In this document: positions 20,716-31,784 of the stretch, piece after piece
Position numbering within the stretch: the stretch's first letter is position 1
How the letters are laid out: every line of letters begins with the position of its first letter
DNA from: Emergomyces orientalis
Lineage: Eukaryota > Ascomycota > Eurotiomycetes > Onygenales > Ajellomycetaceae
NCBI GenBank assembly: GCA_002110485.1
Contig: MOWL01000073.1
Location: 62,001-126,000, forward strand
Direction: 5' to 3'
Length of the DNA: 64,000 nt
The notes under the pieces: model-generated
What the model saw: the letters and a program-made list of their open reading frames with translations, nothing else
Database searches by the model: none
What the model was told of the DNA's origin: nothing
Program-made: the position numbers and the translations under genes

Positions 20716-21132
20716 TCAGGCCACAGGGAGCCTTTCCGTCCACGATGGAAGGTTCAGGACGTCGTCAGGAGAAGATGGAGGGCAGGAAGAGAAGGGAGGA
20801 GGAAGTATGCTAGAATGCTACAGACCTCTATAGTAAAAATAACCTCTGACACGACGACGAGCTGCCTGCAGCTACTTGTAGAGACGAGCGCGATCAGAAG
20901 GCTATCTCCGTCCCCTGGAGGGAAGAGAGATGGATGGCAGGGGGGAAAGAATCCATTTTGAGTCCCCGGCACAAAAAGGGTGTCGAAAAAGGTGGCCCTC
21001 TTGCTCAGGAAGTACGGGTGAAAAGAAAGCGAGAGAAATCACTGGCAGAGGTTCAACTTCAGAAGATTTCTGTGATTTGACCGTGCATGTTGGTGAGGAG
21101 GTGCGTGGCGGCATTGGCTGGCAAGTAAAAGG
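20716..21132. promoter_or_regulatory. Captain upstream region and junction with the AT-rich island
   Basis: About 400 bases of GC-balanced, purine-rich sequence between the recombinase start and the first LINE fragment. If the recombinase belongs to a Starship, the element's 5' end and its insertion-site repeat should lie here or beyond the retroelement island. I could not identify a convincing terminal repeat by eye. Confidence 0.4.
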
Positions 21133-22379
21133 CTGAAAATGAAAGAACAAACACAATGTTCAAACTGTCAGAAATATGAACATTTTGCTAACTACTGTAT
21201 AAGAAAAACAAAATGCCAATTATGTGCTGAAAATCACAAAACAATGGAGCATTCATGTGATATTTGTGGGAAAAAAGAAGTGAAATGTGCACACACTAAA
21301 ATAAAATGTGTAAACTGTAGAGAAAAACATGTTTCTAGCTCAATTGAATGTGTCTTTGCTTCAAAAAAGAAGAATGAGAAAGAGTTTAATATTTTAAATT
21401 CTAGTATAAATTCTACTTTTAATTCTACAGAAAAAACTGAGTCAATTTCTATTAATAAAACTAAAAGAAAAAACTCTCAAGTTTCTAAAAGCTCTCAGTC
21501 AAATTCTCCTGTTAAAAACAGAGTGAATACTGATCCAAAAACATCTACAAGAATTAGAGAGCAGAAAAACTCAGTAGAAAATTTAATTCAAATGAAAGCT
21601 GTTGAAATTGATAATAATCAATTCTCAATACTTACTAAGAATTAAACTATTTTAAAAATAGCTCTAGCACATCTCTTTTAATGAAGGGCACAAAAAATCA
21701 CAAAAAAAACAAGAAAAATAAAAAAAAACAAAAAGAATAAAATATCAGCATTAAATTCATGCAAAATAATGTTGATAAAAATGAAAATTGTATGTATTCC
21801 TGTCTTCAAATTGCATTTGAACAGGAAATAGACTTTGTTCTATTTCAAGAACCAAAAATTGATGCAGCACAGAAATATATAATTTCACATTCTAGCTATT
21901 ACTGTCTTCTACCTGAAAACAAAACCATTAGAGTCAGAGTTGCAATTTATGCAAGAAAGAAATCAAGATTTCAAATTAATTTAAGAAATGATTTAATCTC
22001 TGACTCTGATATTTTAATAGAAGATATTATAGATACATATAATGAATTTGAAACAATTCAAATTATAAATATATATAATGAAAAATCTCTTGAAGAAAAC
22101 AACAATAACTGGACAATTAATAGAGGTTTTATGAATCAAACTCCTGCAAAAAACTCTATAATTGCAGGTGATTTCAATGCTCATCATATTTTATGGAATT
22201 CTGAATGCAGACAATCAATAAGAGCAGAGGAACTTGTTGAATACTTTCTAGTTAATAAACTTCATATAATTAATGAAACTGATAGACAAACTTTCTTTAG
22301 AAATAATATACAGAATCATTCAATAATTGATTTAACATTAATATCAAACAATTTAATGAAAAACAAACTATTTGAATAG
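21133..22379 (+). mobile_element. LINE-B' fragment: ORF1 C-terminus and endonuclease N-terminus
   Basis: The first open frame (21139-21645) encodes CCHC zinc knuckles of a LINE ORF1 (CSNCQKYEHFANYC, CQLCAENHKTMEHSC). The second (21759-22379) starts MQNNVDKNENC and carries the endonuclease motif IIAGDFNAHH. It is the inverted near-identical copy of 36658-37862. In about 1.2 kb I count only five base differences, and the endonuclease parts are identical in protein. The fragment stops abruptly at a 27-T run that is the poly(A) end of LINE-B. Loss of the 3' rather than the 5' part is unusual for a LINE and suggests rearrangement. Confidence 0.8.
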
Positions 22380-24535
22380 TTTTTTTTTTTTTTTTTTTTT
22401 TTTTTTCTTTCATTAAGGCATATGCAATCAGTGATTATGATGCCCACCTAGTATTACTAGGATTTATCATGTAAACTATATCTAAATACATGTAACTTCT
22501 TGTCACTTGCCATTACAGTAATTCCAGCCCAGAATAAGAGACACATTCAAAAATAAAAGATGATACAATTTAATACTAAGACATTTTTTTAAAAATAAAC
22601 TCAAAGTTGAAGATAATACAAAGAAAATTAAAAAAATGAACTAATATAGAAAATTTCTCAAAGAATATTTATAATAAATTGATTTAAATCATATTTATTA
22701 TATATCTAGTTGTTGTTTTTTTTTTCTTGTTGCAATATCTGTTTCTATGATATAATTTATTAAATATTTGATCTATATCATATTTTCTTTTCAAATCATT
22801 TCTAATAACAGAGTTTTTTAAGCAATTTATCAATAAATGTTCTGAATCTTTCAAACAATCACATATATCACAGTTTTGAGGTCTCTCAATTCCAAATTTC
22901 TTAAAATAGGAGCCAAAGTATCCATGACCAAGCTTCAATTGAATTATTGAAGAAAAGATTTTCTTTTTGCATTTAATAGAGCATACTTTCCACTTTGGTT
23001 TTGTTTCAAAAACCAAGTATTTAATACTTAGTTTTTGTTTTTGAGTTTCTCAATTTAAATTCCAATTTTTTAAGCATTTCTCTTTTACTTTTCTTTTTAT
23101 AAATGTTCAAGATATTTTCTGTTTTTTCACTAACTCAATTTCTGTGCTCTTTTTTGCAGCTTCATCAGCTAGTTCATTTCCTTTTATATTCATATGAGCT
23201 GGGACCCAGTGCAAATGAATTTGTATATCTTTTAATTTTCTTATTCTTTTAATCAATTGATATACAGTTTCAATATGTATTTGATTTTTTTGAATCTTGT
23301 TTTTTTGAAATCTTTTCAAAGCTGCTTGACTGTCTGAATAAATTCATATCTCATTGATATCTGAATTTCTTGTCAATTGACTCATTGTCATTTTAAATGC
23401 TTGCATTATTGCATATACTTCTGCATCAAATACTTCCATTTCTTGACCCAGATTCCATGAATTGGTGAAGTATATATCTTTGTTTCTTGTATATGCTATG
23501 CCAGCTCCCAGATTATTTGAAGTATCATTTTTTGATCCATCAGTATAGATAATCAGAGCATTATTTATAATTTCAAGCTGCTTTAAATGTCTTTCTTGCT
23601 TATTTTCTTTAGATAATTCACTAATATCTATATCAATCAATGAATTCAGAGACTTTTTCCATGAATATAGTTGTTCAAAATCTAATTCTTCCACATTTAA
23701 ATGAGGAAGTTCGTCTTTGATCATTGAACAAACTCTATATAACTGAGTTGGAATCTTTTTTACAGAATTTAGACTGGTTTCATTCCAATCTAAATATTTA
23801 CTCCAGTTCAAATCAGTGCCTGTGTTCATGGGAGGAAATGTGGATGAAACTCTTTTTCTAATTATATGATTTTGATTTAATTTAATTATTCTCACTGAAT
23901 AATTTCTGCACAGCTTGTCCAGTCTTATTTTAGAAGAAGGAATTGAGGCTTCAATTTCCATAGCTTTTATAGAGATGGTTTTAAATGCTCCCAGCATTCT
24001 TCTTAAAGCTTTATTTTGCAGACTTTCATATTTATTTAGAAAGTTTTTCTGATTTTTCCACCATATTTGTGCTCCATAGTCTGAGATTGAGAAAATGCAG
24101 GCAATATAAAGTTGTCTCATTGCTTGGAAAGATAGTTCTCTTTCTGTATTTGATAATTTTAAAATGTTATTAAGATTACTCTCTGCCTGGGCAAGTTTCT
24201 TTTGAATATGATAATTAAACTTCAGTTTTGAGTCTAGCCAAAATCCTAGCCATCTAACTGATTCTTTTGAATTAATTTGTTCATTTAGCAAGACTATGTG
24301 TTCATTTTTCTCATTTGACATAGGAAAAAAGTTAATCAATTCAGTTTTATTCATATCAAACTGAATATAATTTTCATTTCCTTTTTGAATGATTTCTCTT
24401 GCTGCATTTTCAATTAATAAACAGTTTTCTTTTATTGTTTTTGAATGACATAATAATGCAATATCATCAATGTAGCTGGGTGTTCTCACTAGCTTTATTT
24501 CTCTGTTTTGAAATAATGTTCTTATATATATCAAA
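22380..24535 (-). mobile_element. LINE-B, 3' part: RT C-terminus, RNase H and zinc knuckle
   Basis: Read on the minus strand, the frame from 24561 downward encodes the YIDD motif of reverse transcriptase, then RNase H (IYTDGSKNDTSN, FDAEVYAIMQAF, DSQAALKRF, WVPAHMNIKGNELADEAAKK) and a terminal Cys/His motif (CDICDCLKDSEHLLINC). Three in-frame stops interrupt it. All are TGA and all align with tryptophan in the intact LINE-A (EAW-IFSD, VSW-SFIK, KIW-EKQ). The 3' untranslated region ends in a 27-A tract (T-run at 22380-22406). It continues across the inserted LINE-A into 31785-32494 in the same frame. Confidence 0.85.
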
Positions 24536-24940
24536 TTATTATTATTATTATTATTCTTCAATTATAGATATATATGCAGTCAGAGACTATGATATCTACC
24601 TGAGACTCAAAGAGTCTCAGGATTTTTCTAACTTTAACACTAATTACTATACATTTTTTCTTCAAACAAATAGCACTTGCAATACTTGAATTCCAGCCCA
24701 GAATAGTCAGCAAATTGATTTTTCTTTTTTTTATTTATTTATTTATAAATATCTTTGAAGATTATTTATATTCTCTTTTTTTCATATAATTTTCAAGTGA
24801 TTACAAAGAAAATAAATTAATGATAGACAAAATAACTCATGACATGAATACAAAGGAAATAAAAGACAAACTCTAACACAAAAGAAATAGTGAGATATTA
24901 TATAATATCTAGCAGTTTTTATAAAGAATATTTCAGATTC

Positions 24941-27900
24941 TCATTCATTTATATTTTCATCTTTGAAATAGAATTGATTTCTAGTAGCTATTTGAGTTTC
25001 ATTGAGAAAATCAATTAAATATTGACTGCCTATTTCAGTTGAAAATAGTAGTTTCATATTCATTTCTCTCAGCTTATATTTATATCTCAGTTCAGCTCTA
25101 AGTTCTTGATTTAATGAGCAATTCATTAAGATATGTTCTGGGTCTTCAAAAGAGTCACAATTTTCACAATTTTCACTTTCAATATCAGATATTCTTTTCA
25201 AATAAGATTTGAAATAGCCATGACCTAGTTTCAATTGAATGATTGAGGAGAAAAGCTTCTTCTTGCACTTAATAGAGCATGATTTCCATTTAGGTTTAGT
25301 TTCAAATCTAAGATAGTGAGGACTTTTTCTTTGTTTTTCCCATATTTTATGCCATTTTTCTAAGCAATTCTCTTTTATCTTTCTTTTAATAAAAGACCAT
25401 GAAACTATTTTTGAACTTGCAATATTTAGTTCTGTTCCTTTCTTTGCTGCTTCATCAGCAAGCTCATTTCCATGTATATTTATATGAGCAGGAACCCAGC
25501 TCAGATATATCTTTGTCTTATATTTTAATTGAATTCTTTTGCATATCTTTAGAATTACTTCTATATTCATTTGACCATTATGAATTTCATTTTTTTGAAT
25601 TCTTTTCAAAGCTGCTTGACTATCTGAAAAAATCCATGCTTCTTTCATATCTTTTCTTTTTGAAGCTTTTATTTCTATCAGTTTAAAAGCTTTCATAATA
25701 GCATATAATTCAGCATCAAATACTTCACATTCATTTCCAATATTCCATGAATCTGATGTATATTTGTAATTATCTTCTGTATATGCTATTCCAGCTCCTA
25801 GGCCTTTATTTTCATTCATTGAACCATCTGAATAGATTAGAATTGACTTTTTAAAATCAATTTTCTCTATTATTCTTCTATGATTCTCAGCTTCTTCTGG
25901 TTTTGATAATGCGCTTATTTCAATTGAAATCATTGAGCCTAGTTTTTCTTTCCATGGATATAGCTTTTTGTGTTCAATCTTTTCAATATTTAATAAGGAG
26001 AACTCATTTTTAATCATTGAGCATACTCTATATAGTTGAGAAGGGATTTTTTTTCTATTTCTCTCATTTTCTTGATTTTCTTGACTTTCATTCCAATCTA
26101 GATATCTATTCCAATCTAAGTCATTTCCAGATTGAATTGAAGGATAAGATGTAGATATTCTTTTTCTAATTGAATGAATATCTGGCATTTTCATGATTCT
26201 CAGTGCATAATTCTTGCATATCTTCTCAAATCTTATTTCAGGAGGTGATATAGAAGCTTCTATTTCCATAGCTCTACATGGAGAGGTTTTGAAAGCTCCC
26301 AGAATTCTTCTTAAAGCTGTATTCTGCAATTTTTGAAACTTATCTATGAAGTGTTTCTGGTTCTTCCACCATATCTGAACACCATAATCAGAAATAGATG
26401 CTATACATGCAATGTATAGCTGTCTCATAGCTTGAAATGATAAACCCCTTTCAGTATTAGAAAGTTGTATTATACTATTTAAAACTCTTTCAGCTTGAGC
26501 CATTCTTTTTTGAATATGAGATTTAAAATTGAGTTTTGAATCCAGCCAGATTCCTAGCCATCTTACAACTGATTTAGGCTTTATTTCTTGATTTAATAGA
26601 TTTAAACTTATTTCCTTTTCATATCTTTTTGGAAAAAAGTGAATTAATTCAGTTTTTTCCATATCAAATTGAATTAGGTTTAAATCTCCTCTATTAAATA
26701 TCTCTTGCGCAGCTTTTTCAATATTTTCACAATTTTCTTTTATTGTTCTTGAGCTGAAAATCAGACCTATATCATCAACATAGCTAGGAGATCTCACTAT
26801 CTCCATTTCTCTATCTTTGAATAGATTTTTTGTATATATAGCAAATAGAATTGGTGAGACTGGAGACCCCTGAGGAACTCCTATTTCAATTTCAGTAATA
26901 TCTTGCTTTAATGAGTCAAAAAGTAGTTGAATATATCTTTTTGACATAAAACATATAACCCACTTTATTAATGCTTTTGGTAGTTTCATCTCTTGAAGAA
27001 TAATTATTAGCTTATTCTTTGAAACATGATCAAAAGCACCTTTTATATCAATAAAAGCAGCTGTTGTAACTAAGCCTTCATTTTTTGCCATTTGAATATC
27101 ATGAATTATTGATAAAACTGTATCTATTGCAGAATTCTGTTTTCTGCCACCCATTTGATCATTATATAATAAATCAGTGATTGAGCCTAGATATGATAAT
27201 CTTGTTGCTATTATTTTTTCAAGAATTTTTCCCAAGCAATTCAAAAGTGATATAATTCTATAAGACTTTGGCATAGTAGCTTTTCTATTTGGTTTTGCAA
27301 GAACTATACCAGTTGCTTGTCTCCAGCATTCAGGGTGATACCCATTCTTCATTAGTTGAGAGAATAATTCAAATAATTCATTTTTCAGAGAATGAAAGAC
27401 TTTTTGAATGATTAAATGATTTATAGTATCAGGTCCTGCAGCTGTTTTTGTAGAACTTGTAAAAACAGCAGTTTCAAGTTCATTTCTAGATAGATCTGGC
27501 CAAGCCCATCTTGAATCTTCAATATATTCACATATTGAACTATATTGTTCAGATTGAGGTGGTTTTTGAAATAGAATTTTCATAAAAGCCTGACATTTTT
27601 GTTCAAAAGAATGAGCAATATATTCCTCATTTTCTATTTTATATTTTAGAGATGGAAGCTTTGCAACAGATTTAGACTTTGTATATTTAAAAGCTTTAAA
27701 TATTTCTTTTCCCTGTGCATTCTCAAGAAATTTATTCCAGCAGCTAGTTTTAGCTTTTTTAATTAATGTGAAATATTCATTTCTTATTCTTTTATATTCT
27801 TCATAAGATATGATATTCTCTTTCCATTCTTTTTTTATTTTTGCTAGATTTTTTCTTTTTTCTGTTATTTCTTCTGACCACCAAGGTTTTGAGAATTCTG

Positions 27901-28894
27901 AGAGCTTTTTCTTTGGTATAAAGTTTTTAATGCTTTCTAATATAATTTCAGTTATTATATTAGTTCTACTTTCTAGCATTATATCTGTTATTATTGTCTT
28001 TTCATTCCAATTTGATAATTCTTCTTTTTTTTCAAATTTTAAATCTTCAATTCTCTTATTGATTTCAGACCATTCAGCTTTTTCAAAATTATATTGATTT
28101 GATAGTAGAGGATTCTCACATGTTTCCTTTTCATCAATTTCAATATTAAATTGAATAACTTCATGAGCAGATCCTGATGTTTCTTCTGAATTAATAAACC
28201 AATTATAGATCTTGGTTTCAATCAAATTTTTTGATAGAAAGGTTAAGTCTATGATTGATTTCTTCATTAAGTTGTTTCTAAAGAAGGTCTGTCTATCAAT
28301 TTCATTTATAATATCTAATTCATGTTGTAGAGCCCACTCTACTATTTTCTCTGATCTTATTGAATAATCACATTCAGAATTCCACCATATATGATGTGCA
28401 TTGAAATCACCACATATAATAGCATTTTTTTCTGGACTTAAATTCAGCAGTTCTCTGTCAACTGTCCATGAATTATCATTTACCTTCAGTGATTTTTCAT
28501 TATAAATATTTATCAATTGAATACTGTCAAATTGATTTCTTGTATCTATAATATCTCCAACTAGAATATCAGAATTAGATATATAATTACTTTTTATATT
28601 GAATTGAAATCTTGATCTTTTTCTTGCATATATCACAACTCTTGCTTTTACATCTGATTTCTCTGGTAAAAAGCAGTGATAGCTTGAATGAGAAATTATA
28701 AATTGTTGTTCTATATCAAAATTTGGCTCTTGTAATAGAATGAAGTCAGTTTGCTCTTCAAAGCCTATCTGTAAGCATGAATAGATAGCATCTTTATTTC
28801 TATCAACATTGTTTTGAATAAAAGTTATTTTTGAAGCATTTTTGATAGTTTTTTTCTTCTTTTTATTATTGTTTTGTGTAGTAAACATGTACAA
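24941..28894 (-). CDS. LINE-A ORF2: endonuclease, reverse transcriptase, RNase H
   Basis: A protein of 1317 residues for target-primed reverse transcription. An APE-type endonuclease occupies about residues 20-240 (LLQEPNFD, IICGDFNAHHIWW, SIIDLTF). Reverse transcriptase follows (about 450-780), with LLNCLGKILEKI, motif A IDIKGAFDHV, motif B GVPQGSPVSPILF and motif C YVDDI. RNase H (about 1010-1150) has the acidic residues in YSDGSMNE, FDAELYAIMKAF and FSDSQAAL, plus WVPAHINIHGNELADEAA. The C-terminus carries CENCDSFEDPEHILMNC, a Cys/His motif typical of these elements. All catalytic residues are present and the frame is uninterrupted, so the copy may be active. Confidence 0.9.
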   Translation of the reverse strand: MYMFTTQNNNKKKKKTIKNASKITFIQNNVDRNKDAIYSCLQIGFEEQTDFILLQEPNFDIEQQFIISHSSYHCFLPEKSDVKARVVIYARKRSRFQFNIKSNYISNSDILVGDIIDTRNQFDSIQLINIYNEKSLKVNDNSWTVDRELLNLSPEKNAIICGDFNAHHIWWNSECDYSIRSEKIVEWALQHELDIINEIDRQTFFRNNLMKKSIIDLTFLSKNLIETKIYNWFINSEETSGSAHEVIQFNIEIDEKETCENPLLSNQYNFEKAEWSEINKRIEDLKFEKKEELSNWNEKTIITDIMLESRTNIITEIILESIKNFIPKKKLSEFSKPWWSEEITEKRKNLAKIKKEWKENIISYEEYKRIRNEYFTLIKKAKTSCWNKFLENAQGKEIFKAFKYTKSKSVAKLPSLKYKIENEEYIAHSFEQKCQAFMKILFQKPPQSEQYSSICEYIEDSRWAWPDLSRNELETAVFTSSTKTAAGPDTINHLIIQKVFHSLKNELFELFSQLMKNGYHPECWRQATGIVLAKPNRKATMPKSYRIISLLNCLGKILEKIIATRLSYLGSITDLLYNDQMGGRKQNSAIDTVLSIIHDIQMAKNEGLVTTAAFIDIKGAFDHVSKNKLIIILQEMKLPKALIKWVICFMSKRYIQLLFDSLKQDITEIEIGVPQGSPVSPILFAIYTKNLFKDREMEIVRSPSYVDDIGLIFSSRTIKENCENIEKAAQEIFNRGDLNLIQFDMEKTELIHFFPKRYEKEISLNLLNQEIKPKSVVRWLGIWLDSKLNFKSHIQKRMAQAERVLNSIIQLSNTERGLSFQAMRQLYIACIASISDYGVQIWWKNQKHFIDKFQKLQNTALRRILGAFKTSPCRAMEIEASISPPEIRFEKICKNYALRIMKMPDIHSIRKRISTSYPSIQSGNDLDWNRYLDWNESQENQENERNRKKIPSQLYRVCSMIKNEFSLLNIEKIEHKKLYPWKEKLGSMISIEISALSKPEEAENHRRIIEKIDFKKSILIYSDGSMNENKGLGAGIAYTEDNYKYTSDSWNIGNECEVFDAELYAIMKAFKLIEIKASKRKDMKEAWIFSDSQAALKRIQKNEIHNGQMNIEVILKICKRIQLKYKTKIYLSWVPAHINIHGNELADEAAKKGTELNIASSKIVSWSFIKRKIKENCLEKWHKIWEKQRKSPHYLRFETKPKWKSCSIKCKKKLFSSIIQLKLGHGYFKSYLKRISDIESENCENCDSFEDPEHILMNCSLNQELRAELRYKYKLREMNMKLLFSTEIGSQYLIDFLNETQIATRNQFYFKDENINE

Positions 28895-28921
28895 AAGGAA
28901 TAAATTGAAGCTGTGTTTCTT

Positions 28922-30484
28922 TTATTCTGAATCAGGTAATAGATTATATCTATTATCTGTATTCAGAGCTGGAACTTCTACTGCTTTCATAGAAATGAGA
29001 TTTTCTTTATCTTTTCTCATTTTTATAGATGTAACAGGGTTTAAGATCTGTCTATTTTTTGAAAAAGAATTTGACTCAGAAGAAATAGACATTTGAGAAT
29101 TTCTTCTTTTTGTAGTTTTATCTATTTTCTCTGTATTTTGAGTTTCTTTTCTCCATTTCACATCTTTATTGAAAGACTTTTTCTTGAAAATGAAAATACA
29201 ATCTTTTGAAATAGATGTGTGCTTTTCATAGCAATTACTGCATTTGATTTCAGTGTGATTGCAGATTTCACCTATTTTTCTACATGTGTTGCAAGAATGT
29301 TCATTTGTTTTGTGATCTAAAGCACAAAACTGACATTTAGAATTTCTTTTACAAGTATTTGCAAAGTGTCCATGTTTCTGACAGTTTGAGCATTGAATTT
29401 GAGATTTAATATTCTCTCTTGAATCTTTGAATTCAAATACTTTCATTTTCAATCCTGCAATTATAATATACTGTCGTTTTGACTGTTCTATTGTATTTGT
29501 AGTAATTAAAACTGAAGCATTTTGATTTCTTTGTCTTTGCTCATAAGAATTGAGCCAAATTGGGGTTTTTTTCAAAGAAATTGAATTATATATTTCAATT
29601 TCTTCTTTCAAATTTATCATGCCTTCTTCATGATCAAAGATTTCAACTGGAATATCATGTAATACAAATTTTCCCCATTTCTCATCTTTTTCACATGAAA
29701 CTTCAATAGAGAGAGCTTTTTGAACTATCTCTTTCCAGCAGTTTTCATTTTGAATTAGATATTCAGAGCTGAAATCTGGCATAGCAGTAATTACAATTGA
29801 ATTTCCCAGAAAAGAGGTTTCAATTAATGAGATAACTGGCTTGAATTCTTCATTTTGAGTTTCAAAATGAAAGTTTTGATTGATTTTGTTTCTAAGTTCA
29901 AAAATGAACTTAGAATCATTTAGAATAGATTTTTCAAAGATAGCTCTATCACTAACTTTTAAAATCAGTCTCTGTTTTTTTGATTCAAGAAATTTAATCT
30001 CTTTTTGAGCTTTTCTTTGTTCTTTTTTCTCAACTAATGAGAAAATTTTTTCTGCTTTTTTCAGCTGTTTTTCTTTTTCAATATTTTGTAAGCTATTGAG
30101 AGCTTGAGCATAGGTTTTTGTCTCATTTTCAGTGTTTTCTTTTGAAAGAGATTCAGAAGAGATTTTTTGAGATACAGATTTTTCAGTTTTTTTCAAAACT
30201 ATCTTCAGATTTGAAGAAATATTAAGTTTAAACTTAATAATTTCATTCAGTTGTCTTGCTTGTGAATGCAGAATAAGAAGAATTTCTTCATTTTCTTCAT
30301 ACATGCACTGTTTATATAGCTCATCAGCTATTTTTTGTAGATTTTTCACTTCATCTACTTTGTGTCTGTCTATTTCTTCTTTTTTTCTTTTCTTCAAAAT
30401 CTCAATTTCAGAAACAGTTTCTATGAAATTATTTCTATTTTTGCATGGAGTCATCATGTTCACAGATTGAGGTGAGTTATTCAT
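28922..30484 (-). CDS. LINE-A ORF1, Gag-like nucleic-acid-binding protein
   Basis: A protein of 520 residues that probably packages LINE RNA. The N-terminal half is a long, lysine/glutamate-rich coiled coil (about residues 20-180). A central globular part follows. The C-terminal third carries Cys/His knuckles: CSNCQKHGHFANTC, CQFCALDHKTNEHSC and KCSNCYEKH. The tail is Ser/Asn-rich and basic. It lacks internal stops. Codon use is strongly AT-biased, unlike the host genes on either side. The stop codon lies 27 bases before the ORF2 start codon. Confidence 0.85.
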   Translation of the reverse strand: MNNSPQSVNMMTPCKNRNNFIETVSEIEILKKRKKEEIDRHKVDEVKNLQKIADELYKQCMYEENEEILLILHSQARQLNEIIKFKLNISSNLKIVLKKTEKSVSQKISSESLSKENTENETKTYAQALNSLQNIEKEKQLKKAEKIFSLVEKKEQRKAQKEIKFLESKKQRLILKVSDRAIFEKSILNDSKFIFELRNKINQNFHFETQNEEFKPVISLIETSFLGNSIVITAMPDFSSEYLIQNENCWKEIVQKALSIEVSCEKDEKWGKFVLHDIPVEIFDHEEGMINLKEEIEIYNSISLKKTPIWLNSYEQRQRNQNASVLITTNTIEQSKRQYIIIAGLKMKVFEFKDSRENIKSQIQCSNCQKHGHFANTCKRNSKCQFCALDHKTNEHSCNTCRKIGEICNHTEIKCSNCYEKHTSISKDCIFIFKKKSFNKDVKWRKETQNTEKIDKTTKRRNSQMSISSESNSFSKNRQILNPVTSIKMRKDKENLISMKAVEVPALNTDNRYNLLPDSE

Positions 30485-31784
30485 GATTTCTTTGAGTATA
30501 TTAGATAATTAGTCAAATTAAATAGTATTCTCAGATTTTTGCTATTTTTTCTACTAGAAATAGTATCTAGATTAGATTTTTCAAGAGAATCTAATAAACT
30601 AATATTGATTTTTAAAGATAAATCAATTAAATCTTCACAGACTTCTTTCTTGTGCTACAAAATGAAGAGAAAAGAATTGATTTCAATGAATAATAAATTA
30701 TTCAATTGAAATGACAGTTTTTGAAAGAAAAACTGACAAAATAAATCAATTTTTTGCAGAGAAATTGATAAAAACTATTCAGAAATATTCAATATTCTAA
30801 ACTTCTCCCCACATATCAAGTATGCAGCTCAAAATTGAGATTATTTTCAAAAACTGAATCAGTCACTGAAGTAAAGAAATATGAATTTGTGTAGAATTTT
30901 CTTGATTTATTTACTCAGAGCTAAATCAAGAAAAACACTCTAACTCTTGCAAATTTTGTCTTTTTCAATTTAAAAAGCTTCTCAAAATTTCTGCTTGAAA
31001 TAGGCCCCACCTCAAATCAAGATTGTATTCCTGAAATATCAATATGAATTAATACTGAATAGATTTCCTTTTCTATTCAAATTAATCTCATATATTTTAC
31101 TAGATAGCTCTTAATAAATGTAATTTATTAAGTCACACAGATGAGTATGCAAATGAAGAATCAACAGACTAAATCTGTACTATTTTCTTATATAATAATA
31201 TATATATATACAAGTATGTATATATATTACTTGCAGGGACCAAGCTATTTTTTTAAACACTGATATTTCCACTTTTTCTCGTTCCGTTTTGTAGAGAGGG
31301 TAGGTTCCGGGGAATTTCTGATTGAAGGGTAGGTCACGTGTGATCTGTGCTGAGGTATTTTTTTGTCACTTTTCTGCCGGGCGAGGTAGGGCGGTACAGG
31401 GAAAAGACTTGGCACTGGTGCAAAGGAACATGAAAATCAATCAGAGTTTTCACACAGGTTTTGACAATGAATTGTTCAGAAAGAGATGGTCGGAATGAAT
31501 TCAAAATTGAGACAGTTGTAATATCTGGTTTGTTCTAGCTTCTATCAAAATTCTATGTAAATTGGGCCGAAACTGATGATGTTATGTGATGAAGTGTGAT
31601 TTTCTTTCCCCTTAGGGGTTGCAAACACGTTTTCCTCAATAGCTTCACCAACTCGCGCTCAATTTTAATAAAAAGTGAATAAATTGCTTTCTCAAACAAG
31701 AGCTTTCAAATGGATGTCTTTTCGTCTTCTAATTCGAAGAATTGGGCTGGTTCGGGGGAAAGCGTTGGCTGATGCGTCTATTTG

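Larger units (their letters stand above)
24536..31784 (-). mobile_element. LINE-A, full-length non-LTR retrotransposon (I/Tad-like)
   Basis: A 7.25-kb insertion flanked by a 13-bp target-site duplication (TATATATATCAAA at 24523-24535 and 31785-31797). From its 5' end (high coordinates) it has a long leader of about 1.3 kb, GC-rich at first and then AT-rich. ORF1 (30484-28922) and ORF2 (28894-24941) follow with 27 bases between them, then a 3' untranslated region of about 400 bases ending in TAA trinucleotide repeats. Both ORFs are open. RNase H inside ORF2 places it in the I superfamily of LINEs, where the fungal Tad clade belongs. An identical 5'-truncated copy nearby (34235-36642) shows recent mobility. 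Confidence 0.9.
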
